A stretch of DNA of 19,131 nt from ARS1285 sp038045965 (GTDB lineage: Archaea > Nanobdellota > Nanobdellia > Pacearchaeales > GW2011-AR1). The DNA lies in assembly GCA_038045965.1 (NCBI GenBank), contig JBBSXD010000013.1:1-19131 (forward strand). Reading direction: 5' to 3'. Below, piece by piece: positions 1-6,087 of this stretch (position 1 is the first letter of the stretch; every line of letters begins with the position of its first letter). The position numbers and the translations under genes are program-made. The notes under the pieces are model-generated. The model was not told where the DNA came from, did not search any database, and was given only the letters and a program-made list of their open reading frames with translations.

Positions 1-245
1 TATTATGTTGAAACTCAATAGATAATTAAGGTAACAGAAAAATTCTGCAATGAAATGATACTAAAAGCCGAAGATTTTTTAGTTAAATCCCGTTATGTCT
101 CTTGACGACTGAAAGGAGGAGAGTCTGCAAGGCATGACAAGAATTCTGAAAAAATTTCACAGAGTTAAAATTACTTTTCTGGATGGGAAATTTAATCTGA
201 TGGCATTTTAGAAAATTTTATATAGACAGAAATTATCAATATGTT
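1..245. other. Non-coding lead-in before the first toxin-antitoxin pair
   Basis: No convincing coding frame is seen here. The stretch around 100-150 is purine-rich and less AT-biased than its surroundings. It contains small palindromes such as CAGAA-AAA-TTCTG (35-47). It could be the tail of an RNA gene or a decayed gene that starts left of the window. I looked for tRNA, RNase P and SRP signatures and did not find them. Confidence 0.4.
217..224 (+). promoter_or_regulatory. TATA box of the first toxin-antitoxin pair
   Basis: TTTATATA is centred about 25 nt upstream of the ATG at 246. That is the spacing expected if transcription starts at the start codon (leaderless mRNA). A second ATG at 241 is out of frame and not used. 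Confidence 0.55.
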
Positions 246-449
246 ATGTCAAAAACAATAAACATGGAAGAAATTTATAGGGAGCTTTTGGTTCTAAGAA
301 AAGAAGTCCATGAAATAAAAAACTACATGGTAGAAATAGATGTTGTTATGACTCCAGAAGAAGAATCCCAACTAGAAGAAACTTTAGAACTTCACAAACA
401 AGGAAAAACCAAAAGATTTGAGGATTTAAAAAAAGAATTGAGTGATTGA
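246..449 (+). CDS. RelB-like antitoxin
   Basis: This 67-residue, highly charged, mostly helical protein lies directly upstream of a RelE-type toxin. Its C-terminal segment (GKTKRFEDLKKEL, about residues 52-64) resembles the tail of the other antitoxin in this window (GNFIRLEDIRKEL), the part that in RelBE pairs usually wraps the toxin. The N-terminal half is a predicted amphipathic helix or coiled coil rather than an obvious DNA-binding motif. Antitoxins of this type neutralise the toxin and often autorepress. The ATG at 246 is supported by a TATA box about 25 nt upstream. The stop is followed at 2 nt by the toxin ATG, so the two are co-expressed. The role rests mainly on position and the shared tail. 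Confidence 0.65.
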   Translation: MSKTINMEEIYRELLVLRKEVHEIKNYMVEIDVVMTPEEESQLEETLELHKQGKTKRFEDLKKELSD

Positions 450-451
450 AA

Positions 452-709
452 ATGTTCGACATTTTCTTAGGTCCTCAACCAGAGAAGTTTCTTAAAAAAG
501 TTGAAAAAGAACTAAGACAAAGAATTTGGAAGAAACTTGATGAATTAAAGCAAAATCCATTTCCTTCTGACGTTGTGAGAGTAGTTGGAAGGAAAGAAAA
601 AGCTTTTCGTGTTAGAGTTGGAGTATGTAGGATACAATACTATGTTTTTCAGGATAAAAAGCAAATTGCCATTTTTGATATTGATAAAAGAGAAAGAGCT
701 TACAATTGA
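452..709 (+). CDS. RelE/ParE-superfamily toxin
   Basis: An 85-residue basic protein with the RelE fold pattern: a charged helical hairpin (about residues 8-34) followed by strands carrying AFRVRVGVCRIQY (51-63) and a final strand with conserved basic residues (DKRERAYN at the C terminus). Family members cleave mRNA in the ribosome A site or, in the ParE branch, poison gyrase; the sequence does not settle which. The ATG at 452 was chosen; a TTG at 446 overlapping the antitoxin stop is in frame and would add two residues. It pairs with the antitoxin at 246-449. The frame is intact and the C-terminal motif is complete, so it is likely functional. Confidence 0.8.
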   Translation: MFDIFLGPQPEKFLKKVEKELRQRIWKKLDELKQNPFPSDVVRVVGRKEKAFRVRVGVCRIQYYVFQDKKQIAIFDIDKRERAYN

Positions 710-821
710 TTATTCTTTGTCAATCACTAACTTACAATTTCGTACATTAAGTCATATTTATATTCGTCAATCGTTGAGACTGTTTCAAAATCTTTAATGT
801 GTTTGTTGAATTTTAATCTGA
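710..821. other. Intergenic spacer, no feature recognised
   Basis: AT-rich spacer between the toxin stop and the TTG at 822. A stop codon (TGA 819-821) directly precedes that TTG in frame. No clear TATA box or hairpin stands out. Confidence 0.4.
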
Positions 822-1133
822 TTGATTTTAAATAGTATAATACTTTTTGTAAGTGTTTTAATTTTGGTAAGTAGTTTTGTTTTTTGCTCAAACCGTTATG
901 ATTTTGATAATGATGGTCATTCTAATGATGATTGTGATGATTGTGATGGAGTTGTTAATGAAGATGTCGTCGATGGAGGTGTGCATGAGGGGAGTAATGT
1001 ACTTGAAGAAATTGTTGAAGAGCATGAAGGTAATATAGAAGAAACTAATGCAGGAATAAAGCATGGTAATTTTTATTTTATTGAGAGAGAAATTTTTGAA
1101 GTCTTTGATATCTATGGGATTTATTATTTTTAA
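822..1133 (+). CDS. Possible small lipoprotein with Asp-rich (thrombospondin type 3-like) repeat
   Basis: A 103-residue open frame starts at TTG right after a stop codon and has no internal ATG. The start is therefore non-canonical, or the true 5' end has been lost. The N terminus is a hydrophobic stretch ending VSSFVFC (Cys at about residue 22), which could be a signal peptide with a lipobox-like end. It is followed by YDFDNDGHSNDDCDDCDG, an Asp/Asn pattern like calcium-binding thrombospondin type 3 or dockerin-type loops. The rest is Glu/Val-rich without a recognised fold. The reading is plausible, since a spurious frame would rarely give a signal peptide followed by a DxDxDG loop. It could also be a fragment of a longer surface protein. 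Confidence 0.4.
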   Translation: MILNSIILFVSVLILVSSFVFCSNRYDFDNDGHSNDDCDDCDGVVNEDVVDGGVHEGSNVLEEIVEEHEGNIEETNAGIKHGNFYFIEREIFEVFDIYGIYYF

Positions 1134-1149
1134 GAAAAGATAGAAATCT

Positions 1150-1158
1150 TTTTAAATA
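1150..1158 (+). promoter_or_regulatory. TATA-like box upstream of the aminopeptidase leader
   Basis: TTTTAAATA lies about 60 nt before the ATG at 1215. By archaeal spacing this puts the transcription start near 1180 and leaves a leader of roughly 35 nt, unlike the leaderless pattern of most genes here. Confidence 0.4.
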
Positions 1159-1175
1159 ATAATCTTAATATCTTA

Positions 1176-1205
1176 TTGAGGTGAAACCTCAAGGTATTTC
1201 TTGAG
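1176..1205 (+). promoter_or_regulatory. Pair of mutually exclusive small hairpins in the aminopeptidase leader
   Basis: TTGAGGT (1176-1182) can pair with ACCTCAA (1186-1192) around a GAA loop. The overlapping CTCAAG (1188-1193) can instead pair with CTTGAG (1200-1205). The two stems share bases, so only one can form at a time. No regulatory ligand or mechanism can be read from the sequence. Confidence 0.3.
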
Positions 1206-1214
1206 AATTTAAAA

Positions 1215-2297
1215 ATGGATTTAAGAATAAGAAAATTAGCACAACAGACTGTGAGATATTCACTTAATGTAAAGCCAGGAACAAATGTTATAATAAGTGG
1301 AGGAGAGGAAGCAAAAGAATTTATTTTAGAACTGTATAAAGAAGTTATTTTAAGAGGAGCTTATCCAATAGTAAATATAACCCTAAATGGGATTAATGAT
1401 TTTTATTATAAATATGCAAGTAAAACTCAATTAGAAAAATTTCCTGATATTCAAATGGATATGATTAAGAAAAGCCAGTATTATATTGGAATAAATACTA
1501 CTAGCAACACTAAAGAATTAAGCAATGTTGACCCAAAAAAAATTATTTTTAGAAGGAAAATTACTAAACAAATATCTGATCATATTGTTAATTCTGCAGA
1601 TAAAAAAGAGGGATGGATGAAAAGAGTTACGATAGGTTTTCCTTGCAATTCTTTAGCTCAAGAAGCTACTATGAGCTTAAATGAGTATGAAAATTTTGTT
1701 TTTAATGCTTGTCTAATAAATTGGGAAAAGTTTGGAAAGAAAATGGATAATTTAAATAATATTTTTGAGAAAGGAAATAGTGTTCATCTGCTTGGTAATG
1801 GGGTGGATTTAAAATTTTCTATTAAAGGAAAAAACTGCGTTCCGGATAAAGGGGAAGAAAATATGCCTGGGGGAGAAGTTTTCATGGCTCCGGTGAGAGA
1901 AAGTATGAATGGATGGATTAATTTTGATTATCCTAGAATTGTCAATGGTAATCTAATAAGTGAAGTTAAAATGAAATTTCAAAATGGAAAAGTTATAGAA
2001 TTTAGTGCTGAAAAAGGAGAAAATTTTCTAAAAGAATTATTAAATGCAGATGAAAATGCAAAGTATATAGGCGAATTTGGTGTAGGATGCAATCCTGGAA
2101 TAAAAAGATATACAAATGACCTATTATTCGATGAAAAGATGGATGGGACTATCCATTTAGCTTTAGGAATGGCGTATAAACAGAATGGTGGAGGAAATGA
2201 TAGTGCAATACATTTAGATATTGTTAAAGATATGAAAAATGCTAAAATTATTTTAGATGGAAAAGTTATTCAGGAAAATGGGAGATGGAATATATAG
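1215..2297 (+). CDS. M29-family metallo-aminopeptidase
   Basis: A 360-residue protein of the M29 (thermophilic aminopeptidase, AmpS/AmpT) family, which removes N-terminal residues from peptides in the cytosol using two metal ions. All family ligands can be placed: Glu221 in NMPGGEVF, Glu287 in GEFGVG, His314 in GTIHLALGMAY with the conserved Tyr321 seven residues later, and His333/Asp335 in AIHLDIV. The N-terminal part (1-180) is the substrate-channel domain. At 360 residues it is somewhat shorter than the common ~400-410. It stands alone behind its own promoter and overlaps the convergent OB-fold gene by 32 nt at the 3' end. In a cell with few biosynthetic genes it would fit peptide scavenging (inference). 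Confidence 0.88.
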   Translation: MDLRIRKLAQQTVRYSLNVKPGTNVIISGGEEAKEFILELYKEVILRGAYPIVNITLNGINDFYYKYASKTQLEKFPDIQMDMIKKSQYYIGINTTSNTKELSNVDPKKIIFRRKITKQISDHIVNSADKKEGWMKRVTIGFPCNSLAQEATMSLNEYENFVFNACLINWEKFGKKMDNLNNIFEKGNSVHLLGNGVDLKFSIKGKNCVPDKGEENMPGGEVFMAPVRESMNGWINFDYPRIVNGNLISEVKMKFQNGKVIEFSAEKGENFLKELLNADENAKYIGEFGVGCNPGIKRYTNDLLFDEKMDGTIHLALGMAYKQNGGGNDSAIHLDIVKDMKNAKIILDGKVIQENGRWNI

Positions 2298-2616
2298 AAT
2301 CTGCTTGAATTTCTAAATCATTTTTATATTTAATTATTTTTCCATTTATTAATAATTTTTTTCCTCTAGGAATATCAATTTTTTTATATACTAAAACATT
2401 TATATAAAATTGATTTTGAGATATAGTAAGTATCTGTAAATTGTCATAATTTTTTATTTCGTTTAGTGTTCCATATATTTTTACTTTTTTATTTAAATTT
2501 TTAATATTTATATCTTTAATTTCAGTTATTTTAGGAGAGATTAGGTTTGCAAGTATTAATAGTAATATTATTCCAATAAAGGAAATAGACAATGTAATTT
2601 TATTTAATAAATTCAT
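2266..2616 (-). CDS. Membrane-anchored OB-fold protein
   Basis: A 116-residue protein with an N-terminal hydrophobic anchor (about residues 7-26) followed by a small beta-barrel-like domain. The pattern KVKIYGTLNEIKNYDNLQIL, then a turn and GKKLLINGKIIKYKNDLEIQADSI, is that of an OB-fold of the nucleic-acid-binding tRNA_anti type common in archaea. The barrel probably lies on the outer face of the membrane. Its ligand is unknown; an anchored OB-fold could bind nucleic acid or sugars. The gene converges on the aminopeptidase and shares 32 nt with it. A hairpin element begins only 5 nt upstream of its start codon, where a leaderless promoter would otherwise lie. Confidence 0.65.
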   Translation of the reverse strand: MNLLNKITLSISFIGIILLLILANLISPKITEIKDINIKNLNKKVKIYGTLNEIKNYDNLQILTISQNQFYINVLVYKKIDIPRGKKLLINGKIIKYKNDLEIQADSIYSISHFPE

Positions 2617-2621
2617 TTTTT

Positions 2622-2675
2622 ATGTCAGGAATCTAACAAAATCACACACTAAAGTGTATGATGATTCCCGAACAT
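2622..2675 (-). repeat. Intergenic hairpin element, copy A
   Basis: Read on the minus strand: 5' arm GATGTTCGGGAATC, inner stem ATCATACAC / GTGTGTGAT with loop TTTA (one mismatch), unpaired TTTGTTA on the 3' side, then 3' arm GATTCCTGACAT. The outer stem has one bulged T (complement of A2672) and one A-C mismatch. Copies at 11262-11315 and 14104-14159 have the same plan. It lies between divergent genes and ends 5 nt before the OB-fold start codon. Confidence 0.7.
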
Positions 2676-2690
2676 CCAAAAACAATGACC

Positions 2691-2698
2691 TATATAAA
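2691..2698 (-). promoter_or_regulatory. TATA-like box upstream of hairpin copy A
   Basis: TATATAAA on the plus strand reads TTTATATA on the minus strand, just outside hairpin copy A. If it drives the OB-fold gene, the mRNA would start inside the hairpin, at about 2669, and carry most of it as a leader. Confidence 0.35.
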
Positions 2699-2745
2699 CA
2701 ATATTTAAGATGTTATGGCAAATTTTTTTTATGATATTAGAAACC

Positions 2746-2755
2746 TTTATTAATA
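2746..2755 (+). promoter_or_regulatory. TATA box of the TyrRS gene
   Basis: TTTATTAATA is centred about 25 nt before the ATG at 2775, consistent with a leaderless transcript. Confidence 0.5.
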
Positions 2756-2774
2756 AATTTTCTTTGATTTTATA

Positions 2775-3794
2775 ATGCTAAGCAATGAAGAAAGATTTGA
2801 AATTATTAAAAGAAATATTGCTGAAATTGTTTCTGAAGAAGAATTAAGAGAGCTTTTGGAAAAAAAGAAAAATCCAGTAGTTTATTGGGGAACTGCTATT
2901 ACTGGAAAACCTTCGTTGGCTTATTTTTTTCCTTTGTTAAAACTATCTGATTTTATAAAAGCAGGATTTAAAGTAAAAATATTATTAGCAGATTTGCATG
3001 GAGCTTTAGATGGAACTCCTTGGCATATTTTAGAGCATAGATACGATTATTATAAAGAAATTATTATTCAGATTTTAAGAGTATTGGGAACTGACTTAAA
3101 GAAAATAGAATTTATACAAGGCAGTAAATTTCAATTAGAGCCCGAATATGCTTACGATGTATTAAAGATGGCTAGTATATGTTCTGTAAATGATTGTAAG
3201 AGGGCAGCTTCCGAGGTTGTTAAATTTGGAGAAAATCCAATGTTAGGCGGTTTAATATATCCAATTATGCAAGCTCTTGATGAAGAGTATTTGAAAGTAG
3301 ATATTCAGTTTGGAGGATTAGATCAAAGAAAAATTTTAATGTTTGCAAGAGAAAATTTGTCTAAAATAGGATATGATCATAGAATAGAAATAATGAATCC
3401 AATGATACAAGGTTTGATGGGGAAAAAAATGAGCTCTTCAGATCCTAAATCTAAAATAGATCTTAATGATAATGATAAAGTTATAAACGAAAAAGTAAAT
3501 AAAGCTTATTGTTTCGAGGGAGATTCTAATTGCGGAATAATAGAATTTTTAAAATATGTAATAATGGTTATTAAAAAAGATAAAAAAGAAAATTTTTTAA
3601 TTAAAAGAGCCGAAAAGTTTGGAGGTAATGTTTCTTATAATAATTATGAAGATATAGAAAAAGATTTTGTTGCTAAAAGATTACATCCAATGGATTTGAA
3701 AAATGCTTTTACAGAAGAAATAATTAATTTATTATCTAAAATAGATAAAAAGAAATTGGAAAAGTTAGCTGAAAAAGCTTATGGAGAGAAATAG
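2775..3794 (+). CDS. tyrS: Tyrosyl-tRNA synthetase, archaeal/eukaryotic type
   Basis: A 339-residue class I synthetase that charges tRNA-Tyr with tyrosine. The closest resemblance I recognise is the catalytic core of cytosolic eukaryotic TyrRS: WGTAITGKPSLAYF (38-51), the YPIMQALD tyrosine-binding helix (162-169) and QFGGLDQRK (178-186). It has an intact KMSSS loop at 218-222. There is no C-terminal EMAPII or S4 domain, as expected for archaea. The first signature motif is odd: where the eukaryotic enzyme has GKPHVAYF, this has GKPSLAYF, so the first His of the HIGH-type motif is Ser47. The remaining core looks complete, so it should be active. Monocistronic, with its own TATA box and T-rich sequence after the stop. 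Confidence 0.93.
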   Translation: MLSNEERFEIIKRNIAEIVSEEELRELLEKKKNPVVYWGTAITGKPSLAYFFPLLKLSDFIKAGFKVKILLADLHGALDGTPWHILEHRYDYYKEIIIQILRVLGTDLKKIEFIQGSKFQLEPEYAYDVLKMASICSVNDCKRAASEVVKFGENPMLGGLIYPIMQALDEEYLKVDIQFGGLDQRKILMFARENLSKIGYDHRIEIMNPMIQGLMGKKMSSSDPKSKIDLNDNDKVINEKVNKAYCFEGDSNCGIIEFLKYVIMVIKKDKKENFLIKRAEKFGGNVSYNNYEDIEKDFVAKRLHPMDLKNAFTEEIINLLSKIDKKKLEKLAEKAYGEK

Positions 3795-3827
3795 TTTTTG
3801 AAAAATTTTATGTTTATTGTTATTACT

Positions 3828-3843
3828 TTTTGTTATAACAAAA
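3828..3843. terminator. Perfect 16-nt palindrome in T/A-rich spacer after TyrRS
   Basis: TTTTGTTATAACAAAA is an exact palindrome 34 nt past the TyrRS stop and about 25-30 nt upstream of the TATA box of the next gene. It has no loop, so an operator or cruciform fits better than a classical hairpin terminator. The T-runs before it may serve archaeal termination. Confidence 0.3.
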
Positions 3844-3866
3844 TAATTAACAAATTATAATTAGAA

Positions 3867-3878
3867 ATATTTAAAAAG
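3867..3878 (+). promoter_or_regulatory. TATA box of the SIMPL-domain gene
   Basis: ATATTTAAAAAG is centred about 27 nt before the ATG at 3900, again fitting a leaderless start. Confidence 0.5.
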
Positions 3879-3899
3879 ATTTAGAAACTTAGTTGAAAT

Positions 3900-4622
3900 A
3901 TGAATAATAAAATCTGGATTGCAGTGTTAATATTAGTTTTATTAGTTGGAGGTTTTTGGTTTTATGGAGGGAGCAGTGTTAGTGCTAACGGAAGTTCAGT
4001 TATAAAAGCACAACCAGATTTAGTTTCTGTAAATATAAATGTAGAAACAAGAGGAGAAAATGCTCAAACTGCTCAAGAAAAAAATAAAGAAATAAGTGAT
4101 AAACTTTTATTAAATTTAATTAAATTAGGTTATAACAGTGATGAATTAAAATTTATAAATTATAATATTTATCCTGAATATGATTGGAAGAATGGAGAAC
4201 AAAAGTTTAAAGGTTATGTTGCTTCTCAGCAATTGGTAGTTAAGACGGAGAATACTAAAAAAGTTCCTGAGATTGTAGACACTGCAATAAATTCTGGAGC
4301 ATTAATTTCTTATATAAATTTTGAATTATCTGAAGAAAAACAGAATGAGTATAAGAAACAAGCTTTAGAAAAAGCAGGAAAAGATGCAAAAGAAAAAGCA
4401 GAAGCTACTGCTAAGGGAGTTGGGAAAAGATTAGGAAGATTAGTTTCTGTTCAGTCTCAAGATTTTTATTATGGTCCTTTAAATTTATATGATAAATCAA
4501 TAGTTGAAGCTTCTGGAAAAGATGCTGTTCAAGAAGTCAGAAATACTGCTTTAAATTTATCTCCTCAAGATATAGAAGTAAGAGCTAATATAATTGTAGA
4601 ATATAAGATATCTGGTTTTTAG
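3900..4622 (+). CDS. SIMPL-domain (DUF541) membrane-anchored protein
   Basis: A 240-residue protein with an N-terminal signal anchor (about residues 5-22) and an extracytoplasmic SIMPL/DUF541 domain. The pattern is typical: an early strand with QPDLVSVNINVETRGENAQTAQEKNKEISDKL, a GYVASQQLVVKTENTKKVPEIVDTA segment, the helical KQALEKAGKDAKEKAEATAKGVGKRLGRLVSV stretch (about 156-187) and a final beta strand. The biochemical function of this family is unresolved; bacterial relatives are periplasmic and linked to oxidative stress or envelope functions. It ends face to face with the minus-strand RelE-like gene, the two stop regions overlapping by 4 nt. Its own TATA box suggests independent expression. 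Confidence 0.82.
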   Translation: MNNKIWIAVLILVLLVGGFWFYGGSSVSANGSSVIKAQPDLVSVNINVETRGENAQTAQEKNKEISDKLLLNLIKLGYNSDELKFINYNIYPEYDWKNGEQKFKGYVASQQLVVKTENTKKVPEIVDTAINSGALISYINFELSEEKQNEYKKQALEKAGKDAKEKAEATAKGVGKRLGRLVSVQSQDFYYGPLNLYDKSIVEASGKDAVQEVRNTALNLSPQDIEVRANIIVEYKISGF

Positions 4623-4870
4623 AAAAAAATAGAATAAAAATTTTCTCTTTTGCCAACTTTAGTAATTAAGAATCCTTCTTTAATTTTTTGTAATTGTATT
4701 CTATAGTCACCAGTTCTAATTCTAAATTCTTCATCTTTATTTTTAAGCTTGACCATATCTATTGGCTGATTATTTTTGAATTTCTCCAATGTATTAAGAA
4801 TTTTCCTTCGTATTATAATATTTAACTTTTCTAATTGTTTTCTAGAACTATTAGAAAAAATAATCTCCAT
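4619..4870 (-). CDS. RelE-type toxin (second pair)
   Basis: An 83-residue RelE-superfamily protein. After two helices (about 8-34) come EEFRIRTGDYRIQLQ (48-62), the classical RelE strand with Arg residues around the GDYRI motif, and a C-terminal KVGKRENFY carrying the basic and aromatic residues used for mRNA cleavage in the family. It is only distantly similar to the toxin at 452-709, so the two loci are not a recent duplication. It lies 1 nt after its antitoxin and its stop overlaps that of the convergent SIMPL gene. The reading frame is intact. Confidence 0.85.
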   Translation of the reverse strand: MEIIFSNSSRKQLEKLNIIIRRKILNTLEKFKNNQPIDMVKLKNKDEEFRIRTGDYRIQLQKIKEGFLITKVGKRENFYSIFF

Positions 4871-4871
4871 T

Positions 4872-5093
4872 TTAAAATTCTAATTCTTTTCTAATATCTT
4901 CAAGTCTAATAAAGTTTCCTTTTTCGTATTCTTTTTTTGATAATTCTATTTCTTTTTTTGTCTGTTCAGAAAGTTCTAAATGCGGTTCAATAAAGTTCCA
5001 TATTATATCTTCATAACTATCTTTTTTTTCTTTAAATTTTTTTAAAGTATTTATTAAATTAGAACTAACTCTTATGGATGTTTGTTTTTGCAT
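4872..5093 (-). CDS. Ribbon-helix-helix antitoxin (second pair)
   Basis: A 73-residue antitoxin. TSIRVSSNLINTLKKF followed by DSYEDIIWNFI (about residues 5-36) is the beta strand, turn and two helices of a CopG/ribbon-helix-helix DNA-binding domain. The C-terminal tail (KGNFIRLEDIRKELEF) should bind the toxin. A start 23 codons upstream is open but would run into the GTPase gene. I chose the ATG at 5093 because RHH proteins begin just before this strand, a TATA box lies about 25 nt upstream, and a perfect 14-nt palindrome sits between TATA box and start, where an autorepressor would bind. The toxin follows after 1 nt. Confidence 0.8.
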   Translation of the reverse strand: MQKQTSIRVSSNLINTLKKFKEKKDSYEDIIWNFIEPHLELSEQTKKEIELSKKEYEKGNFIRLEDIRKELEF

Positions 5094-5096
5094 AAC

Positions 5097-5110
5097 TAAT
5101 GTATACATTA
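5097..5110. promoter_or_regulatory. Probable autorepression operator of the second toxin-antitoxin pair
   Basis: TAATGTATACATTA is a perfect 14-nt palindrome just upstream of the antitoxin ATG, followed by the overlapping smaller palindrome TATGCATA (5109-5116). It lies between the minus-strand TATA box and the start codon, the usual place for a dimeric RHH repressor. Binding by this antitoxin is inferred. Confidence 0.55.
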
Positions 5111-5112
5111 TG

Positions 5113-5125
5113 CATATATAAATTT
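5113..5125 (-). promoter_or_regulatory. TATA box of the second toxin-antitoxin pair
   Basis: On the minus strand AATTTATATATG is centred about 25 nt before the ATG at 5093. It lies inside the 3' end spacer of the GTPase gene, so the pair can be expressed separately from the GTPase. Confidence 0.5.
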
Positions 5126-5142
5126 TTCTTTTGGGATATATT

Positions 5143-6054
5143 TTATTCAGTAAAAAATTCAACTGTATCTTTATCTTTTACTATATGTTTTAATCCTACT
5201 TTTTGTCCGCTAAATTTACTTGATGGACCCCATATTTTAGCATATTTTACTTTCTCAGAATATCCATGGAGTATTTTTTCAGCAACATCTTTTAGATTAG
5301 AATTTGGTTTAAGTATAGTTGGAACTTCATCTTGTTTTTTCCCAGAATGTTTTGTATAAATTCTAATCATATCAAATGAATTTAGAATTTTCTCTTTTAA
5401 TTCATCTATACCTTCTCTTGTTTTTGTGGAAGTTAAAATAAAATTATGTTTTCTTGTTTTTAGCGTTTCTGTTATTTTTCTTTTAGTTTCTTCGTCATAT
5501 TGATCTATCTTATTAAATACTATAATTTTTTTTGCTTTATTATTAATATTTTTTATAAAATCTAAAATATTTTCTATTTCATGTATTTTTTCTACAACTA
5601 TTAATATTGTATCTGCAGAATAAACAAGGGTCTTTTCAAAATTTTCAGAAGCTATTGGAGGCGTATCAATTATTTGAATATTACATCCTCTGAAATTTAG
5701 AGATCCCTGCATTGGTTCTATAGTTGTAAATCCATAGCTTGCTATTTTTGGTTCAGCATTAGTTATAGATTTTAGAATGGAGGATTTCCCAGAATTAGTA
5801 AATCCTAAAAGTATAGCCTGCATGTCTGCTTTTTTAATTCCTTTTTTTCCCTTTTTCCCTTTTTTTATTTTTACAATATCTTCTTTTAATTTTTTATATC
5901 TACTTCTAAGGTTTTTTCTTAAATTTTCTCCACCTTTATGTGAAGGAGCAAATCTAATCATTTCTTCTAAAGCAAGAATTTTTTCTTCGTTGTTTTGCGC
6001 TTGATGAAATTTCTTCTCAGCATTCAGATATTCAGGATGAGCATTTATTGGCAT
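5143..6054 (-). CDS. TGS-domain GTPase of the Obg/DRG class
   Basis: A 303-residue archaeal GTPase. An N-terminal helical region (1-75) with the typical PEYLNAEKKF start and a Lys/Gly-rich linker (65-75) leads into the G domain: G1 GFTNSGKSS (84-92), switch Thr110/111, G3 DTPP (130-133, with Pro in place of the usual Gly), G4 NKID (181-184). The C-terminal part (about 225-303, ending with KHIVKDKDTVEF) is a TGS domain, as in DRG proteins and OLA1. Such GTPases work with ribosomes in translation or ribosome assembly. It is transcribed divergently from the AAG glycosylase; only 33 nt separate the starts and a TATA-like TATTAAATA lies at 6075-6083. The DTPP variant of G3 is the one unusual point. 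Confidence 0.85.
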   Translation of the reverse strand: MPINAHPEYLNAEKKFHQAQNNEEKILALEEMIRFAPSHKGGENLRKNLRSRYKKLKEDIVKIKKGKKGKKGIKKADMQAILLGFTNSGKSSILKSITNAEPKIASYGFTTIEPMQGSLNFRGCNIQIIDTPPIASENFEKTLVYSADTILIVVEKIHEIENILDFIKNINNKAKKIIVFNKIDQYDEETKRKITETLKTRKHNFILTSTKTREGIDELKEKILNSFDMIRIYTKHSGKKQDEVPTILKPNSNLKDVAEKILHGYSEKVKYAKIWGPSSKFSGQKVGLKHIVKDKDTVEFFTE

Positions 6055-6058
6055 ATTA

Positions 6059-6066
6059 TTTTTAAA
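6059..6066 (+). promoter_or_regulatory. TATA box of the AAG-dph6-amidotransferase operon
   Basis: TTTTTAAA is centred about 25 nt before the ATG at 6088. It supports that start over an in-frame ATG at 5995 that would lie inside the divergent GTPase gene. Confidence 0.5.
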
Positions 6067-6087
6067 CTAATTCTATTTAATAATTTT

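Noticed and set aside
1..180. Possible RNA gene (RNase P, SRP RNA or tRNA) in the lead-in
   Set aside because: The less AT-rich, purine-rich part around 110-130 drew attention, but the conserved core sequences of these RNAs and any cloverleaf are absent.
2622..2675. Box C/D guide RNA, because TGATGA and CTGA-like motifs occur in copies A and C on the plus strand
   Set aside because: TGATGA is only a few bases from the CTGA-like motif, leaving no guide region, and copy B lacks both motifs. The paired arms explain the sequence better.
5094..5162. Extended N terminus of the RHH antitoxin from 5162
   Set aside because: It would translate through the TATA box and palindromic operator and overlap the GTPase 3' end; the RHH domain begins right after the ATG at 5093.
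5995..6087. Extended N terminus of the AAG glycosylase from the ATG at 5995
   Set aside because: It would overlap the divergent GTPase gene. The TATA box at 6059 and the family N terminus both support 6088.
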